This document shows, one piece after another, positions 8,723 through 17,328 of a DNA stretch of 64,000 bases. A model generated the notes under the pieces. That model was not told the origin of the DNA and did not search any database. It was given only the letters and a program-made list of their open reading frames with translations. The stretch covers positions 1 through 64,000 of the forward strand of contig JBLGAC010000011.1 of NCBI GenBank assembly GCA_047610385.1. Direction: 5' to 3'. The translations under genes were made by a program, and so were the position numbers. How positions within the stretch are numbered: position 1 is the stretch's first letter; the number at the start of each line of letters is the position of its first letter. The stretch is from JBOCEF01 sp047610385 (GTDB lineage Bacteria > Pseudomonadota > Alphaproteobacteria > Rhodobacterales > Rhodobacteraceae).

Positions 8723-9910
8723 ATGACCCGCCTCATCGACTTCGTCCTCGACATCTGGGAACGGATCATGCGCCTGCTGGGGCTGGACCGGATCACACGG
8801 CGCGGGCGCACGCAGGCCATGGATCAAGACCGCTCCGCCCTCAGCCGTGCGTGGGGCCTGCTGCGCCCGGCGATCGTGCTGGCGATGATCGCGTGGTTCG
8901 GGGTCTGCATCTGGCGGTTCTCCAACCTCCGCGATTTTGACATGGGCTTTCCGCAAGCGGCGATGACCTTGACCGCCACGCCAGTCGCCGCAGGGCGCCA
9001 GATTGACGCCGGTGCCGGGGACAGCACCAAGACCTGCGCGCCGTCGCGGATCGTGGAAAACCAGATTGCGCTGATCGACCAGTTGGTGAACCGCAACGAC
9101 TGGGCCGCGGCCTCGCCGATGTACAAGTTGGGCTTTTTTGGTCTGATTGACTTTGAAGACACCCCCTTCTTTGACAACAAGATGTCGTTCCAGCTTGGCG
9201 CGCTGGACATGCTGCGGCTTGTGGCGATCGAATTGCAGGACAGCCTAGGGCGTGTGCGTGGCACGTCGTCGGTGGACACTGATTTGCAGGGTGCCCAGTC
9301 GCGCCTGCGGGTGAATGAACGGGCATGGGTGTTCAACAACCCGTTCGACAAGCAGCTGAACACCTTCCAGACCTCAGCCGCCGGGTCTTATCGTGGCGCG
9401 ATTGAACTTTATCAGCGCTACAATGGCCGTCTGAATGCCTGCGACGCGCTGTTTGATGCGCGCGCTGACAATCTTTTCACCATGCTCAACCGGGTGTCCT
9501 CAGATCTGGGGTCGATTTCTGAGCGGCTGGCGCAGCGCGCCCGCGGCGAGGAATGGAACACTGAGACCCACGTCTTTGCCCCCACCACCGGCGACGGCAA
9601 TGACCGCGGCTGGTTCGACATGCGCGCCGACAACCTGTTCCACATCTCACGCGGGCGGATGTATGCGCTGCACGGGCTGATGCAGGGTGCCAAGGCCGAT
9701 TTTGCCGATGTGATCAAGAACCGCGACCTGACCGACGTCTGGCTCCGCATGGAGGCGCATATCGCCGAGGCTGCCGTGCTCAACCCCCAAGTGGTGTCCA
9801 ACGGGCGCGCAGACGGAACGATGGCGCCCGATCATTTGTCGGTGATGGCGGCCCATGTGCTGCGCGCGCGCGCCAACATGGTGGAACTGCGCAGCATCCT
9901 CGACCGCTGA
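8723..9910 (+). CDS. DUF2333 family membrane-anchored protein
   Basis: The protein is 395 aa with a single transmembrane helix near residues 50-68 (AIVLAMIAWFGVCIW) after a short basic cytoplasmic N-terminus. The rest, with segments such as LINRxxWxAASPMYKLGF-like and VWLRMEAHIAEAA, matches the DUF2333 family of Proteobacteria. Its function is unknown to me; the topology suggests a periplasmic domain of about 325 residues. It is a single gene, ending 18 bp before the convergent stop of rutR. Confidence 0.8.
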   Translation: MTRLIDFVLDIWERIMRLLGLDRITRRGRTQAMDQDRSALSRAWGLLRPAIVLAMIAWFGVCIWRFSNLRDFDMGFPQAAMTLTATPVAAGRQIDAGAGDSTKTCAPSRIVENQIALIDQLVNRNDWAAASPMYKLGFFGLIDFEDTPFFDNKMSFQLGALDMLRLVAIELQDSLGRVRGTSSVDTDLQGAQSRLRVNERAWVFNNPFDKQLNTFQTSAAGSYRGAIELYQRYNGRLNACDALFDARADNLFTMLNRVSSDLGSISERLAQRARGEEWNTETHVFAPTTGDGNDRGWFDMRADNLFHISRGRMYALHGLMQGAKADFADVIKNRDLTDVWLRMEAHIAEAAVLNPQVVSNGRADGTMAPDHLSVMAAHVLRARANMVELRSILDR

Positions 9911-9928
9911 GGCGGGGGCAGGGGGCGT

Positions 9929-10588
9929 TCAGCTGCCCTTTGCCTCGGGTGCCAACCCGTGTTCAAACAGGCCTTCGAGAAACCGCGCCGCGTCGTCGAT
10001 ATGCCCGTCCGCGCCGTCTGCGCCGTCCTTCAGCCCCAACACCAGCCGGACCTGCACGTCGAAATCGGCGTAATGCTGGGTCGTCGCCCAGATTGAAAAG
10101 ATCAGGTGATAGGGGTCGACCTTGCGGATTTTTCCCTGCGCGATCCATGCGCGGATCACGCTGGCCTTTTCATCGACCAGATCTTTCAGCTCACCCGAAA
10201 TCACGTCCTGGATGCGCGGGGCACCTTGCATGATTTCATTCGCGAACAGGCGACTTTCGCGGGGGCGCGCGCGGGCCATTTCCAGCTTGCGTCGCACATA
10301 GCCGCGGATTTCCTTCATCGGATCGCCGGCCGCCGACAGCTCGCGCAGCGGGGCCAGCCAGTTGATCAGCAGATGTTCCAGCAGCACGGCGAAAATGTCA
10401 TCCTTGCCGCGGAAATAATAAAGCAGGTTGGGCTTGGACATCCCCGCGCCTTCGGCGATCATGTCCAGCGTTGCGCCGCGGAACCCGTGGGCTGAGAAAA
10501 CGTCGAGCGCGGACGCGAGAATGCGTTCCTCATTTTCGCGCTGGATGCGGGTCCGCCGACGGGTCTTGGAGGCGCGCGGCTCAGTCAT
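9929..10588 (-). CDS. rutR: TetR-family regulator RutR of pyrimidine catabolism
   Basis: The 219-aa repressor resembles E. coli RutR along its length: the HTH segment AEGAGMSKPNLLYYF, then WLAPLRELS, SRLFANEIMQGAP, LKDLVDEKASVI and LIFSIWATTQHYADF are near-matches to the E. coli protein as I recall it. RutR binds uracil or thymine and releases its operator TTGACCAnnTGGTCAA. Such a site lies 125 bp upstream of this gene in the divergent gap. It faces the aminotransferase-led operon and should control it; autoregulation is possible. A GAAGGA ribosome site precedes the ATG. Confidence 0.92.
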   Translation of the reverse strand: MTEPRASKTRRRTRIQRENEERILASALDVFSAHGFRGATLDMIAEGAGMSKPNLLYYFRGKDDIFAVLLEHLLINWLAPLRELSAAGDPMKEIRGYVRRKLEMARARPRESRLFANEIMQGAPRIQDVISGELKDLVDEKASVIRAWIAQGKIRKVDPYHLIFSIWATTQHYADFDVQVRLVLGLKDGADGADGHIDDAARFLEGLFEHGLAPEAKGS

Positions 10589-10712
10589 GCCCAGCGTCCT
10601 TCGGGGGCAGAGTGCTTGTGGCGGGGGGCGTCAGAAATGGTTGCGATCACCACGCGTCCTCACCTTTCCGTTTTTCGCCTTGACGGTGTGTCGCAGCTTG
10701 ATACCGTGAATT

Positions 10713-10728
10713 TTGACCAGACGGTCAA
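10713..10728. promoter_or_regulatory. RutR operator
   Basis: The sequence TTGACCAGACGGTCAA matches the RutR consensus TTGACCAnnTGGTCAA at all but one defined position (C for T at position 10), and the outer six bases form a perfect inverted repeat. It lies between divergent rutR and the pyrimidine-catabolism operon, 104 bp before the aminotransferase ATG. Confidence 0.88.
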
Positions 10729-10831
10729 GTGACCGCAAGCCCCAAATGCACGAACCGCAAAACGGTTCACAATTGAAATAATAAGAGGACCGTCCGGCCA
10801 TGCCAGGCGGCGAACCGAAGGGACCCCCGAG

Positions 10832-12160
10832 ATGGCCAACCGCAGCGCCGCCGCGCCGAACGATCTTAGCGCGTTCTGGATGCCGTTCACCGCGAACCGC
10901 CAGTTCAAAAGCGCGCCGCGCATGTTCGTGGCCGCCAAGGACATGCATTACACCACCTCGGACGGGCGCCAAGTGATGGACGGCACCGCGGGTCTGTGGT
11001 GCTGCAACGCGGGCCATGGCCGCCCCAGGATCACTGAGGCGATTGCCGCGCAGGCTGCCGAAATGGATTTCGCCCCCGCCTTCCAGATGGGCCATCCCAA
11101 GGCGTTTGAACTGGCGACAAAGCTGGTGGATCTGGCCCCGGACGGCATCGACCACGCGTTCTTCACCAATTCGGGCAGCGAGTCCGTTGAGACCGCGCTG
11201 AAAATGGCCATCGCCTATCACCGGATGCGCGGGGATGCGTCGCGCACCCGTCTGATCGGGCGTGAACGGGGCTATCACGGCACCAATTTCGGCGGCATTT
11301 CGGTCGGCGGCATCGTCAGCAACCGCAAGCATTTCGGCACGCTGCTGGGCGGCGTTGATCATATTCGCCACACGCATCAGCCCGCTCTGAACGCCTTTAC
11401 CAAGGGTGACCCGGAACATGGCGCCGATCTGGCCGAGGATCTGGAACGGCTGGTGACGCTGCATGATGCCTCCACCATCGCCGCGGTGATTGTGGAGCCG
11501 ATGGCCGGGTCGACCGGCGTGCTGCTGCCGCCCAAAGGTTATCTTAAACGCCTGCGAGAGATCTGCACCAAGCACGGCATCCTGCTGATTTTCGACGAAG
11601 TGATCACCGGCTTCGGGCGCCTCGGGTCAAACTTTGCGGCGCAGCATTACGGCGTGACGCCGGACATGATCACCTGCGCCAAGGGGCTGACCAACGGCGT
11701 GATCCCGATGGGCGCGGTTCTGTGCTCCGCCGCGATCCACGATGCGTTCATGACCGGCCCGCCCAACATGATCGAATTCTTCCACGGCTACACCTATTCG
11801 GGCAATCCGATGGCCGCGGCCGCGGGCCTCGCCACCCTTGAAACCTATCGCGAAGAAGGCCTGTTCAACCGCGTCGCTGAAATGGAGAGCCACTGGTGCG
11901 ACGCGCTGCATTCCCTGCGCGGCCTGCCCCATGTGATCGACATCCGCGCCACCGGCCTGATCGGCGGCATTGAGCTTGAGAGCATCCCCGGCAAGCCCAC
12001 CGCCCGGGCGTTCGACGCGTTCCTGAAAGCCTATGACAAGGGCATCCTGATCCGCACCACCGGCGACATCATCGCACTGTCGCCGCCGCTGATCATTTCG
12101 GAGGCGCAGATTGATGAACTGATCGGCACGCTGGCCGGTGTGTTGAAGGACCTAGATTGA
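10832..12160 (+). CDS. Aspartate aminotransferase family protein, probable beta-alanine:pyruvate transaminase
   Basis: This 442-aa class III PLP aminotransferase starts MANRSAAAPNDLSAFWMPFTANR and has GTAGLWCCNAGHGR, FTNSGSESVETALK, the cofactor Asp in IFDEVITGFGR and the Schiff-base Lys in ITCAKGLTNG. This is the omega-amino-acid:pyruvate subgroup. In a reductive pyrimidine pathway it would transaminate beta-alanine or beta-aminoisobutyrate, the last products of uracil or thymine breakdown. It leads the operon behind the RutR site and its stop overlaps the next ATG (TGATG). Confidence 0.88.
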   Translation: MANRSAAAPNDLSAFWMPFTANRQFKSAPRMFVAAKDMHYTTSDGRQVMDGTAGLWCCNAGHGRPRITEAIAAQAAEMDFAPAFQMGHPKAFELATKLVDLAPDGIDHAFFTNSGSESVETALKMAIAYHRMRGDASRTRLIGRERGYHGTNFGGISVGGIVSNRKHFGTLLGGVDHIRHTHQPALNAFTKGDPEHGADLAEDLERLVTLHDASTIAAVIVEPMAGSTGVLLPPKGYLKRLREICTKHGILLIFDEVITGFGRLGSNFAAQHYGVTPDMITCAKGLTNGVIPMGAVLCSAAIHDAFMTGPPNMIEFFHGYTYSGNPMAAAAGLATLETYREEGLFNRVAEMESHWCDALHSLRGLPHVIDIRATGLIGGIELESIPGKPTARAFDAFLKAYDKGILIRTTGDIIALSPPLIISEAQIDELIGTLAGVLKDLD

Positions 12161-12444
12161 TGCGCGCCCAAGCAACCGCCACGCAGTTGATCGATGATGA
12201 CCGCGTCCGCGTCACCCGGTTTGATTTTGCGCCCGGCGCCGAAACTGGCTGGCACACCCACGGCATGGATTACGTGATCACCGCAGTCACCGCCTGCCGC
12301 ATGCTGCTTGAAGAACCTGGCGGCGCGACCCGCATCGCCGACATCCCTGCGGGCGGTGCCTATGTGCGCAAGGCGGGGGTGGAGCATAACGTCGTCAATG
12401 ACGGCGCCGCCCCGATGACCTTCATCGAGACCGAACTGAAATGA
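12160..12444 (+). CDS. Small cupin-domain protein
   Basis: The 94-aa protein is a single cupin barrel: motif 1 is visible as GAETGWHTHGMDYVI and motif 2 as KAGVEHNVVN. It starts at ATG 12160 within the TGATG overlap with the aminotransferase stop, so the two are coupled. Similar cupins are frequent in alphaproteobacterial pyrimidine-degradation operons, but no reaction is assigned; a metal-binding isomerase, a lyase or a handler of an unstable intermediate are all possible. There is no signal peptide. Confidence 0.78.
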   Translation: MRAQATATQLIDDDRVRVTRFDFAPGAETGWHTHGMDYVITAVTACRMLLEEPGGATRIADIPAGGAYVRKAGVEHNVVNDGAAPMTFIETELK

Positions 12445-12454
12445 GGACCGCGCC

Positions 12455-13705
12455 ATGACCGCCCCCGCGCAGAACCTGAAGATCAATGCCGACCGGTTGT
12501 GGGATTCTATCCATGAGATGGCCGAAATCGGCCCCGGCATCGCTGGTGGCAACAACCGCCAGACCTTGACTGATGATGACGCGCGCGGCCGCGCCTTGTT
12601 CCAAAGCTGGTGTGAGGGCGCGGGCATGACCATGGGCCTCGATACCATGGGCAACATGTTCGCCACCCGCGCCGGCACGGACCCGGACGCGCTGCCGGTC
12701 TATATGGGCTCACATCTTGATACCCAGCCGACTGGTGGGCGCTATGACGGGGTGCTCGGGGTTCTGGGCGGGCTTGAGGCGGTGCGCACGCTGAACGATC
12801 TGGGCATCAAGACCAAACACCCGATCGTGGTTGCCAATTGGACCAACGAGGAAGGCACCCGCTTTGCCCCCGCCATGTTGGCATCAGGCGTGTTTGCCGG
12901 GGTTCTGGATCAGGACTGGGCTTATGACCGCAAGGATGCCGACGGCAAATCCTTTGGCGATGAACTGTCCCGCATCGGCTGGAAGGGGGATGAGCAGGTC
13001 GGCGCCCGCAAAATGCACGCCATGTTCGAGCTGCACATCGAACAAGGCCCGATTCTTGAGGCTGAGGGCAAAGACATCGGCGTTGTCACCCACGGGCAGG
13101 GCCTGTGGTGGTTGGAGGTCACGCTGACCGGCACGGCTTCGCACACCGGGTCCACGCCGATGAACATGCGGGTGAATGCGGGCCTCGGCATGGCGCGGAT
13201 CACTGAGCTGGTGCACACCATCGCCATGGACAACCAGCCCGGCGCTGTGGGCGCCATCGGACAGGCCAACGTCTATCCCAACTCGCGCAATGTGATCCCG
13301 GGCAAAGCGGTGTTTACCGTTGATTTGCGGTCCCCCGATCTGGCCAAGCTGACCGCCATGAAGGCGCGGCTTGAGGCTGAGGCCCCGAAAATCGCTGAGG
13401 CGCTCGGCCTCGGGTTCGCGGTTGAGGAGGCGGGTCATTTCGATCCCATCACCTTCGACCCCGCCTGCGTTGCAGCAGTGCGCGGCGCGGCGGAGCGGCT
13501 GGGATATTCCCACATGGACATCATCTCAGGCGCCGGGCACGACGCGTGCTGGATCAACCAGGTTGCACCCACGGCGATGATCATGTGCCCCTGCGTCGGT
13601 GGGCTGAGCCATAATGAGGCCGAGGAAATCTCCAAGGACTGGGCTGCGGCGGGAACCGACGTGATGTTCCACGCGGTGCTGGAGACGGCGCAGGTGGTCG
13701 TGTGA
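12455..13705 (+). CDS. Zn-dependent amidohydrolase (beta-ureidopropionase / N-carbamoyl amino acid hydrolase, M20 family)
   Basis: The 416-aa enzyme of the hydantoinase/carbamoylase M20 family has metal ligands in SHLDTQPTGGRYDG (His87, Asp98), the general-base Glu pair in NWTNEEGTRFAP and later ligands in ELHIEQGP and GAGHDACWI. In this operon it would hydrolyse N-carbamoyl-beta-alanine to beta-alanine, CO2 and ammonia, between dihydropyrimidinase and the aminotransferase. It begins 10 bp after the cupin. Allantoate amidohydrolase belongs to the same family but fits the context less well. Confidence 0.88.
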   Translation: MTAPAQNLKINADRLWDSIHEMAEIGPGIAGGNNRQTLTDDDARGRALFQSWCEGAGMTMGLDTMGNMFATRAGTDPDALPVYMGSHLDTQPTGGRYDGVLGVLGGLEAVRTLNDLGIKTKHPIVVANWTNEEGTRFAPAMLASGVFAGVLDQDWAYDRKDADGKSFGDELSRIGWKGDEQVGARKMHAMFELHIEQGPILEAEGKDIGVVTHGQGLWWLEVTLTGTASHTGSTPMNMRVNAGLGMARITELVHTIAMDNQPGAVGAIGQANVYPNSRNVIPGKAVFTVDLRSPDLAKLTAMKARLEAEAPKIAEALGLGFAVEEAGHFDPITFDPACVAAVRGAAERLGYSHMDIISGAGHDACWINQVAPTAMIMCPCVGGLSHNEAEEISKDWAAAGTDVMFHAVLETAQVVV

Positions 13706-13980
13706 TGTCCATGCGGAAATACAAACCTGACCGTGGGCCGGATCGGCATTTGGTGTTTGGCACCAAGATGGCCGGCCGCGCTGTGGTGAGTTTTTCCAGC
13801 GGGGATTATGACTGTGCTGACCCGCGGATTTTTTGCGGTGCTGGAACGCGTGCGCAGTCGGTTCGTGAACCCTCAGGAATTGTGGATCATTGCGCGCCTT
13901 CGCTGGACCGGGGTGGCAGCGCATGGTGACGTCCAGCAAAATGATACGGGCAGTCAGCTTGGCGTGTTGCGGGCCGCGCA

Positions 13981-14196
13981 ATGGCTGAGCGCCGCGTCTT
14001 TTCCCCCGTCGCGCTGTCACCTGACGGCCTTTTCCACTGCCCCGGCTGCGGTGCGGTGTACGATGTTGACCACCTGCATGCGCTGGCGCCGGTAGATGGG
14101 TCCGAAGAATGTGAGGCCTGTGGGGCGACCATGGCGATCTGGTCATCCTCGGTCGTGCCAGTGTTCAAGCTGGCGCGCGAACAGGGACCAGCCTGA
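13981..14196 (+). CDS. Small zinc-ribbon protein
   Basis: The 71-aa protein has two CxxC knuckles, FHCPGCGAVYDV and CEACGATMAIW, spaced about 30 residues apart, typical of a rubredoxin-like zinc ribbon. Its stop is 1 nt from the ATG of the next gene and it lies inside the pyrimidine operon. The preceding 275 bases (13706-13980) carry no gene I can support. The function is unknown. The four well-placed Cys and the tight junction make it likely real, although it is short and in high-GC sequence. Confidence 0.6.
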   Translation: MAERRVFSPVALSPDGLFHCPGCGAVYDVDHLHALAPVDGSEECEACGATMAIWSSSVVPVFKLAREQGPA

Positions 14197-14197
14197 G

Positions 14198-14953
14198 ATG
14201 GCGCGCATCACCGCAAACCCGCGCCCCACCCGCGGATCGGCCATTGCGCGTTTGGCCACTTCACGTCTGGCTATTGCGCGTTTGGCCATTGCCGCCATCG
14301 CCGCCGCGCTGCTGGCGCAGGCCGCGCCCGCGCAGACCACTGAAATTCGCCCCGGATCGAACGATCCTGACGCGACGGAGCGTGCCGGAGGCATGCCGCT
14401 TGGCCACGCGGTGCGCTGGGAAAATTACACCCCTGACGGGCGGTTTTTTGCGGAAACCACCATGACGCTTGCGGTGAAGGCCGCCGATGAATTGGTCTGG
14501 GACGTGCGCCATGACGTGCTGGCCGATGAAACCATTTCCTCGATCATCCGGCAGGCCGCGCTGGATGGCAAAATCCGGGTGGTGCGCGACGATGCTGACG
14601 GTCTGACGGTGCTCGGCATCGCGGTCACCGACCGGCGCATGCGGTATCTGCGCAAGGACACCGCCTTTGGCACCGAATTCAACCAGCCCCATGACTGCGC
14701 CTACACGTTCAGCCTGTGCCGCTTCACGCGCACCATGCCTGACGGTGCAGTGTTCCCGCTGGTGCGCTGGGGCGAATTGCGCCAGGGCGTCTGGATCACC
14801 CGGGTCAACCACGATCCGTGGAAAGACCCCGACGAACGCCGCACCGAGCTGTTCAACGGCCGCGCCTCGGTCGGCGAGGACGGCTTGGCGCTGGACGAAA
14901 TTGAGATCTGGGACGGAGAGGTTCTCTCCATCTCGCGCCGCATCACCGAATGA
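14198..14953 (+). CDS. Secreted protein of unknown function in the pyrimidine operon
   Basis: The protein is 251 aa from ATG 14198, the base after next following the upstream stop. An unusually repetitive signal region (ARLATSRLAIARLAIAAIAA) ends in AQAAPAQ, a credible signal-peptidase site, so the mature protein is periplasmic. The coding DNA at about 14245-14300 shows imperfect 18-bp repeats of a 'ttgcgcgtttggcc' unit. Two Cys (HDCAYTFSLCRF) may form a disulfide. I recognise no domain. It ends 11 bp before the dihydropyrimidinase start and may be co-translated with it. Confidence 0.7.
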   Translation: MARITANPRPTRGSAIARLATSRLAIARLAIAAIAAALLAQAAPAQTTEIRPGSNDPDATERAGGMPLGHAVRWENYTPDGRFFAETTMTLAVKAADELVWDVRHDVLADETISSIIRQAALDGKIRVVRDDADGLTVLGIAVTDRRMRYLRKDTAFGTEFNQPHDCAYTFSLCRFTRTMPDGAVFPLVRWGELRQGVWITRVNHDPWKDPDERRTELFNGRASVGEDGLALDEIEIWDGEVLSISRRITE

Positions 14954-14964
14954 AGGAGCATCCC

Positions 14965-16425
14965 ATGAGCAAAGTCATCAAGGGTGGCACGGTCGTTACC
15001 GCGGACCGCACCTATGTCGCCGACATTCTGATAGAGGGCGAAACCATCGCCGCCATCGGGCAGGGCCTGTCCGGGGATGAGGTGATCGACGCCACCGACG
15101 CCTATGTGATCCCCGGCGGGATCGACCCGCACACCCATCTGGAAATGCCTTTCATGGGCACGACCGCGGCTGAGACCTTTGAGTCCGGCACCTATGCCGC
15201 CGCCGCGGGCGGGACCACGATGCTGGTGGATTTCTGCCTGCCGGGCCCGGACGGATCGCTGAAGAACGCGATTCTGGATTGGGACCGCAAGTCAAAAGAT
15301 CAGATTTGCGTCGACATCAGCTATCACATGGCAATCACCGGCTGGAACCAGCAGATCTTTGATGAGATGGACTGGGTGGTGAAACGCGGCGTCAACACGT
15401 TCAAGCACTTCATGGCCTATAAAGGCGCGCTGATGGTGCAGGATGATGAGATGTTCGCATCCTTCCAGCGCTGCGCCGCGCTTGGCGCCCTGCCGCTGGT
15501 GCACGCGGAAAACGGCGATGTGGTTGCCGCCTTGACCGAAAAGCTGCTGGCCGAAGGCATCACCGGCCCCGAAGGCCATGCCTTCTCGCGCCCGCCTGAG
15601 GTCGAGGGTGAGGCCGTCAACCGCGCCATCATGATCGCCGACGCCACCGGGGTTCCGCTTTATATCGTGCATGTGTCGTGTGAGCAGGCCCACGAAGCCA
15701 TCCGCCGCGCGCGCCAGAAGGGCATGCGGGTCTATGGTGAGCCACTGATCCAACACCTGACCTTGGATGAAAGCGAATATTTCAACAAGGATTGGGACTA
15801 TGCCGCGCGCCGGGTTATGTCGCCTCCATTCCGCAACAAATCCCATCAGGACAGCCTGTGGGCCGGGCTTGCGGCAGGGTCGTTGCAGGTGGTCGCAACC
15901 GACCACGCCGCGTTTTCCACCGCGCAGAAACGCATGGGGCTGAAAAGCTTTGCGCTGATCCCCAACGGCACCGGCGGGATTGAAGAACGACTGTCGATGC
16001 TGTGGACCAAGGGGGTCGAAACCGGGCGCCTGACGCCCAATGAATTCGTCGCAGTGACGTCCACCAACATTGCCAAGATCCTGAACATCTATCCGCGCAA
16101 GGGCGCGATCCTTGAAGGCGCCGATGCCGATCTGGTGGTCTGGGACCCCAAGGCCACCAAGACCGTGTCAGTGACCACCCAGAAATCCATCATTGATTAC
16201 AATGTCTTTGAGGGGATGGAGGTCAAAGGCCTGCCGCGCTTCACGCTGTCGCGCGGGGATGTTGTGTTCTCGGCAGGCACCAACGTGTCGCCGCGTCCGG
16301 GCCGGGGCAAATTCATCCCCCGCCCTGCCTTCCCGGCCGCCAACAAGGCGCTGTCGAAATGGAAGGACCTGACCGCCCCGCGCATGGTGACCCGTGATCC
16401 GCAGAACATCCCCACAGGGGTGTGA
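14965..16425 (+). CDS. hydA: Dihydropyrimidinase / D-hydantoinase
   Basis: The 486-aa cyclic amidohydrolase has metal ligands DPHTHLE (His56, His58), the carboxylated bridging Lys in FMAYKG (Lys153), His180 in LVHAENGD, the HVSCEQA histidine and the catalytic Asp in VATDHAAF. It opens the dihydrouracil or dihydrothymine ring to N-carbamoyl-beta-amino acids, feeding the carbamoylase upstream. The ATG at 14965 is preferred because an AAGGAG site lies 8 nt before it; the longer frame starts inside that site. The next gene encodes the importer ATPase. Confidence 0.93.
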   Translation: MSKVIKGGTVVTADRTYVADILIEGETIAAIGQGLSGDEVIDATDAYVIPGGIDPHTHLEMPFMGTTAAETFESGTYAAAAGGTTMLVDFCLPGPDGSLKNAILDWDRKSKDQICVDISYHMAITGWNQQIFDEMDWVVKRGVNTFKHFMAYKGALMVQDDEMFASFQRCAALGALPLVHAENGDVVAALTEKLLAEGITGPEGHAFSRPPEVEGEAVNRAIMIADATGVPLYIVHVSCEQAHEAIRRARQKGMRVYGEPLIQHLTLDESEYFNKDWDYAARRVMSPPFRNKSHQDSLWAGLAAGSLQVVATDHAAFSTAQKRMGLKSFALIPNGTGGIEERLSMLWTKGVETGRLTPNEFVAVTSTNIAKILNIYPRKGAILEGADADLVVWDPKATKTVSVTTQKSIIDYNVFEGMEVKGLPRFTLSRGDVVFSAGTNVSPRPGRGKFIPRPAFPAANKALSKWKDLTAPRMVTRDPQNIPTGV

Positions 16426-16497
16426 TGGCCCTTGCCGATCCGCCGCCTCGTCTGGGGTGGCGGCCCCCCCTCAAGCCACCGCCGAGGAACAGATGCC

Positions 16498-17316
16498 GTG
16501 ATCGCCGACCCAACCCATGCCGCCGCCCCGCCCGTGATTGAGGCCCCAGTGATTGAGGCTAAGGATCTGTCTTTGGTCTTCCAGACCAATGACGGGCCGG
16601 TTCACGCCTTGTCTGATGTGGACCTGACCATCAACAAGGGCGAATTCGTGTCCTTCATCGGCCCGTCGGGCTGCGGTAAGACCACGTTCCTGCGGGTGAT
16701 TGCGGATCTTGAACAGGCCACTGCTGGCGGCGTTACTGTCAACGGCATGCCTGCCGCTGACGCCCGCAGCGCCCGCGCCTATGGCTATGTGTTCCAAGCC
16801 GCGGGGCTTTATCCGTGGCGCACCATTGCGGGCAATGTGCGGCTGCCGCTGGAAATCATGGGCTTTTCGCGCGCTGAGATGGACGAGCGCGTGGCCCGCA
16901 CCCTCGATCTGGTGAACCTGTCGGGGTTTGAACGCAAATTCCCTTGGCAGTTGTCGGGGGGCATGCAGCAGCGGGCCTCCATCGCGCGGGCGCTGGCGTT
17001 TGACGCGGATATCCTGCTGATGGACGAACCGTTCGGTGCCCTCGATGAGATCGTGCGCGATCATTTGAATGAGGCGCTGCTGAAGCTTTGGGCCCGCACT
17101 GAAAAGACCATCGCCTTCGTCACCCATTCGATCCCTGAGGCGGTGTATCTGTCGACCAAGATCGTGGTCATGTCGCCCCGCCCCGGGCGCATCATCGACG
17201 TGATTGAAAGCGATCTGCCCAAGGACCGCCCCTTGGACATCCGCGAGACCCCCGAGTTTCTGGCACTTGCCCATCGGGTGCGCGAAGGGCTGCGCGCGGG
17301 GCATTCGTATGACTGA
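16498..17316 (+). CDS. ABC transporter ATP-binding protein (NitT/TauT type, probable pyrimidine uptake)
   Basis: The protein is 272 aa from a GTG at 16498 with a GAGGAA site upstream; an in-frame TTG at 16432 has no clear site. It has Walker A GPSGCGKTTF (residues 55-64), the signature LSGGMQQRASIARAL, Walker B LLMDEPFGALD and an H-loop in FVTHSIPEAV. The PFGALDEIVR and FVTHSIPEA forms mark the NitT/TauT/ThiZ class. It forms the importer with the next three genes, likely bringing in pyrimidines or pyrimidine-like compounds. Confidence 0.88.
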   Translation: MIADPTHAAAPPVIEAPVIEAKDLSLVFQTNDGPVHALSDVDLTINKGEFVSFIGPSGCGKTTFLRVIADLEQATAGGVTVNGMPAADARSARAYGYVFQAAGLYPWRTIAGNVRLPLEIMGFSRAEMDERVARTLDLVNLSGFERKFPWQLSGGMQQRASIARALAFDADILLMDEPFGALDEIVRDHLNEALLKLWARTEKTIAFVTHSIPEAVYLSTKIVVMSPRPGRIIDVIESDLPKDRPLDIRETPEFLALAHRVREGLRAGHSYD

Positions 17317-17328
17317 GGAGGCAGGGAC

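Noticed and set aside
13706..13980. Possible small gene between carbamoylase and zinc-ribbon genes (frames at 13702 and 13808)
   Set aside because: Neither frame has a recognisable pattern; one overlaps the next gene out of frame and none shows a convincing start site.
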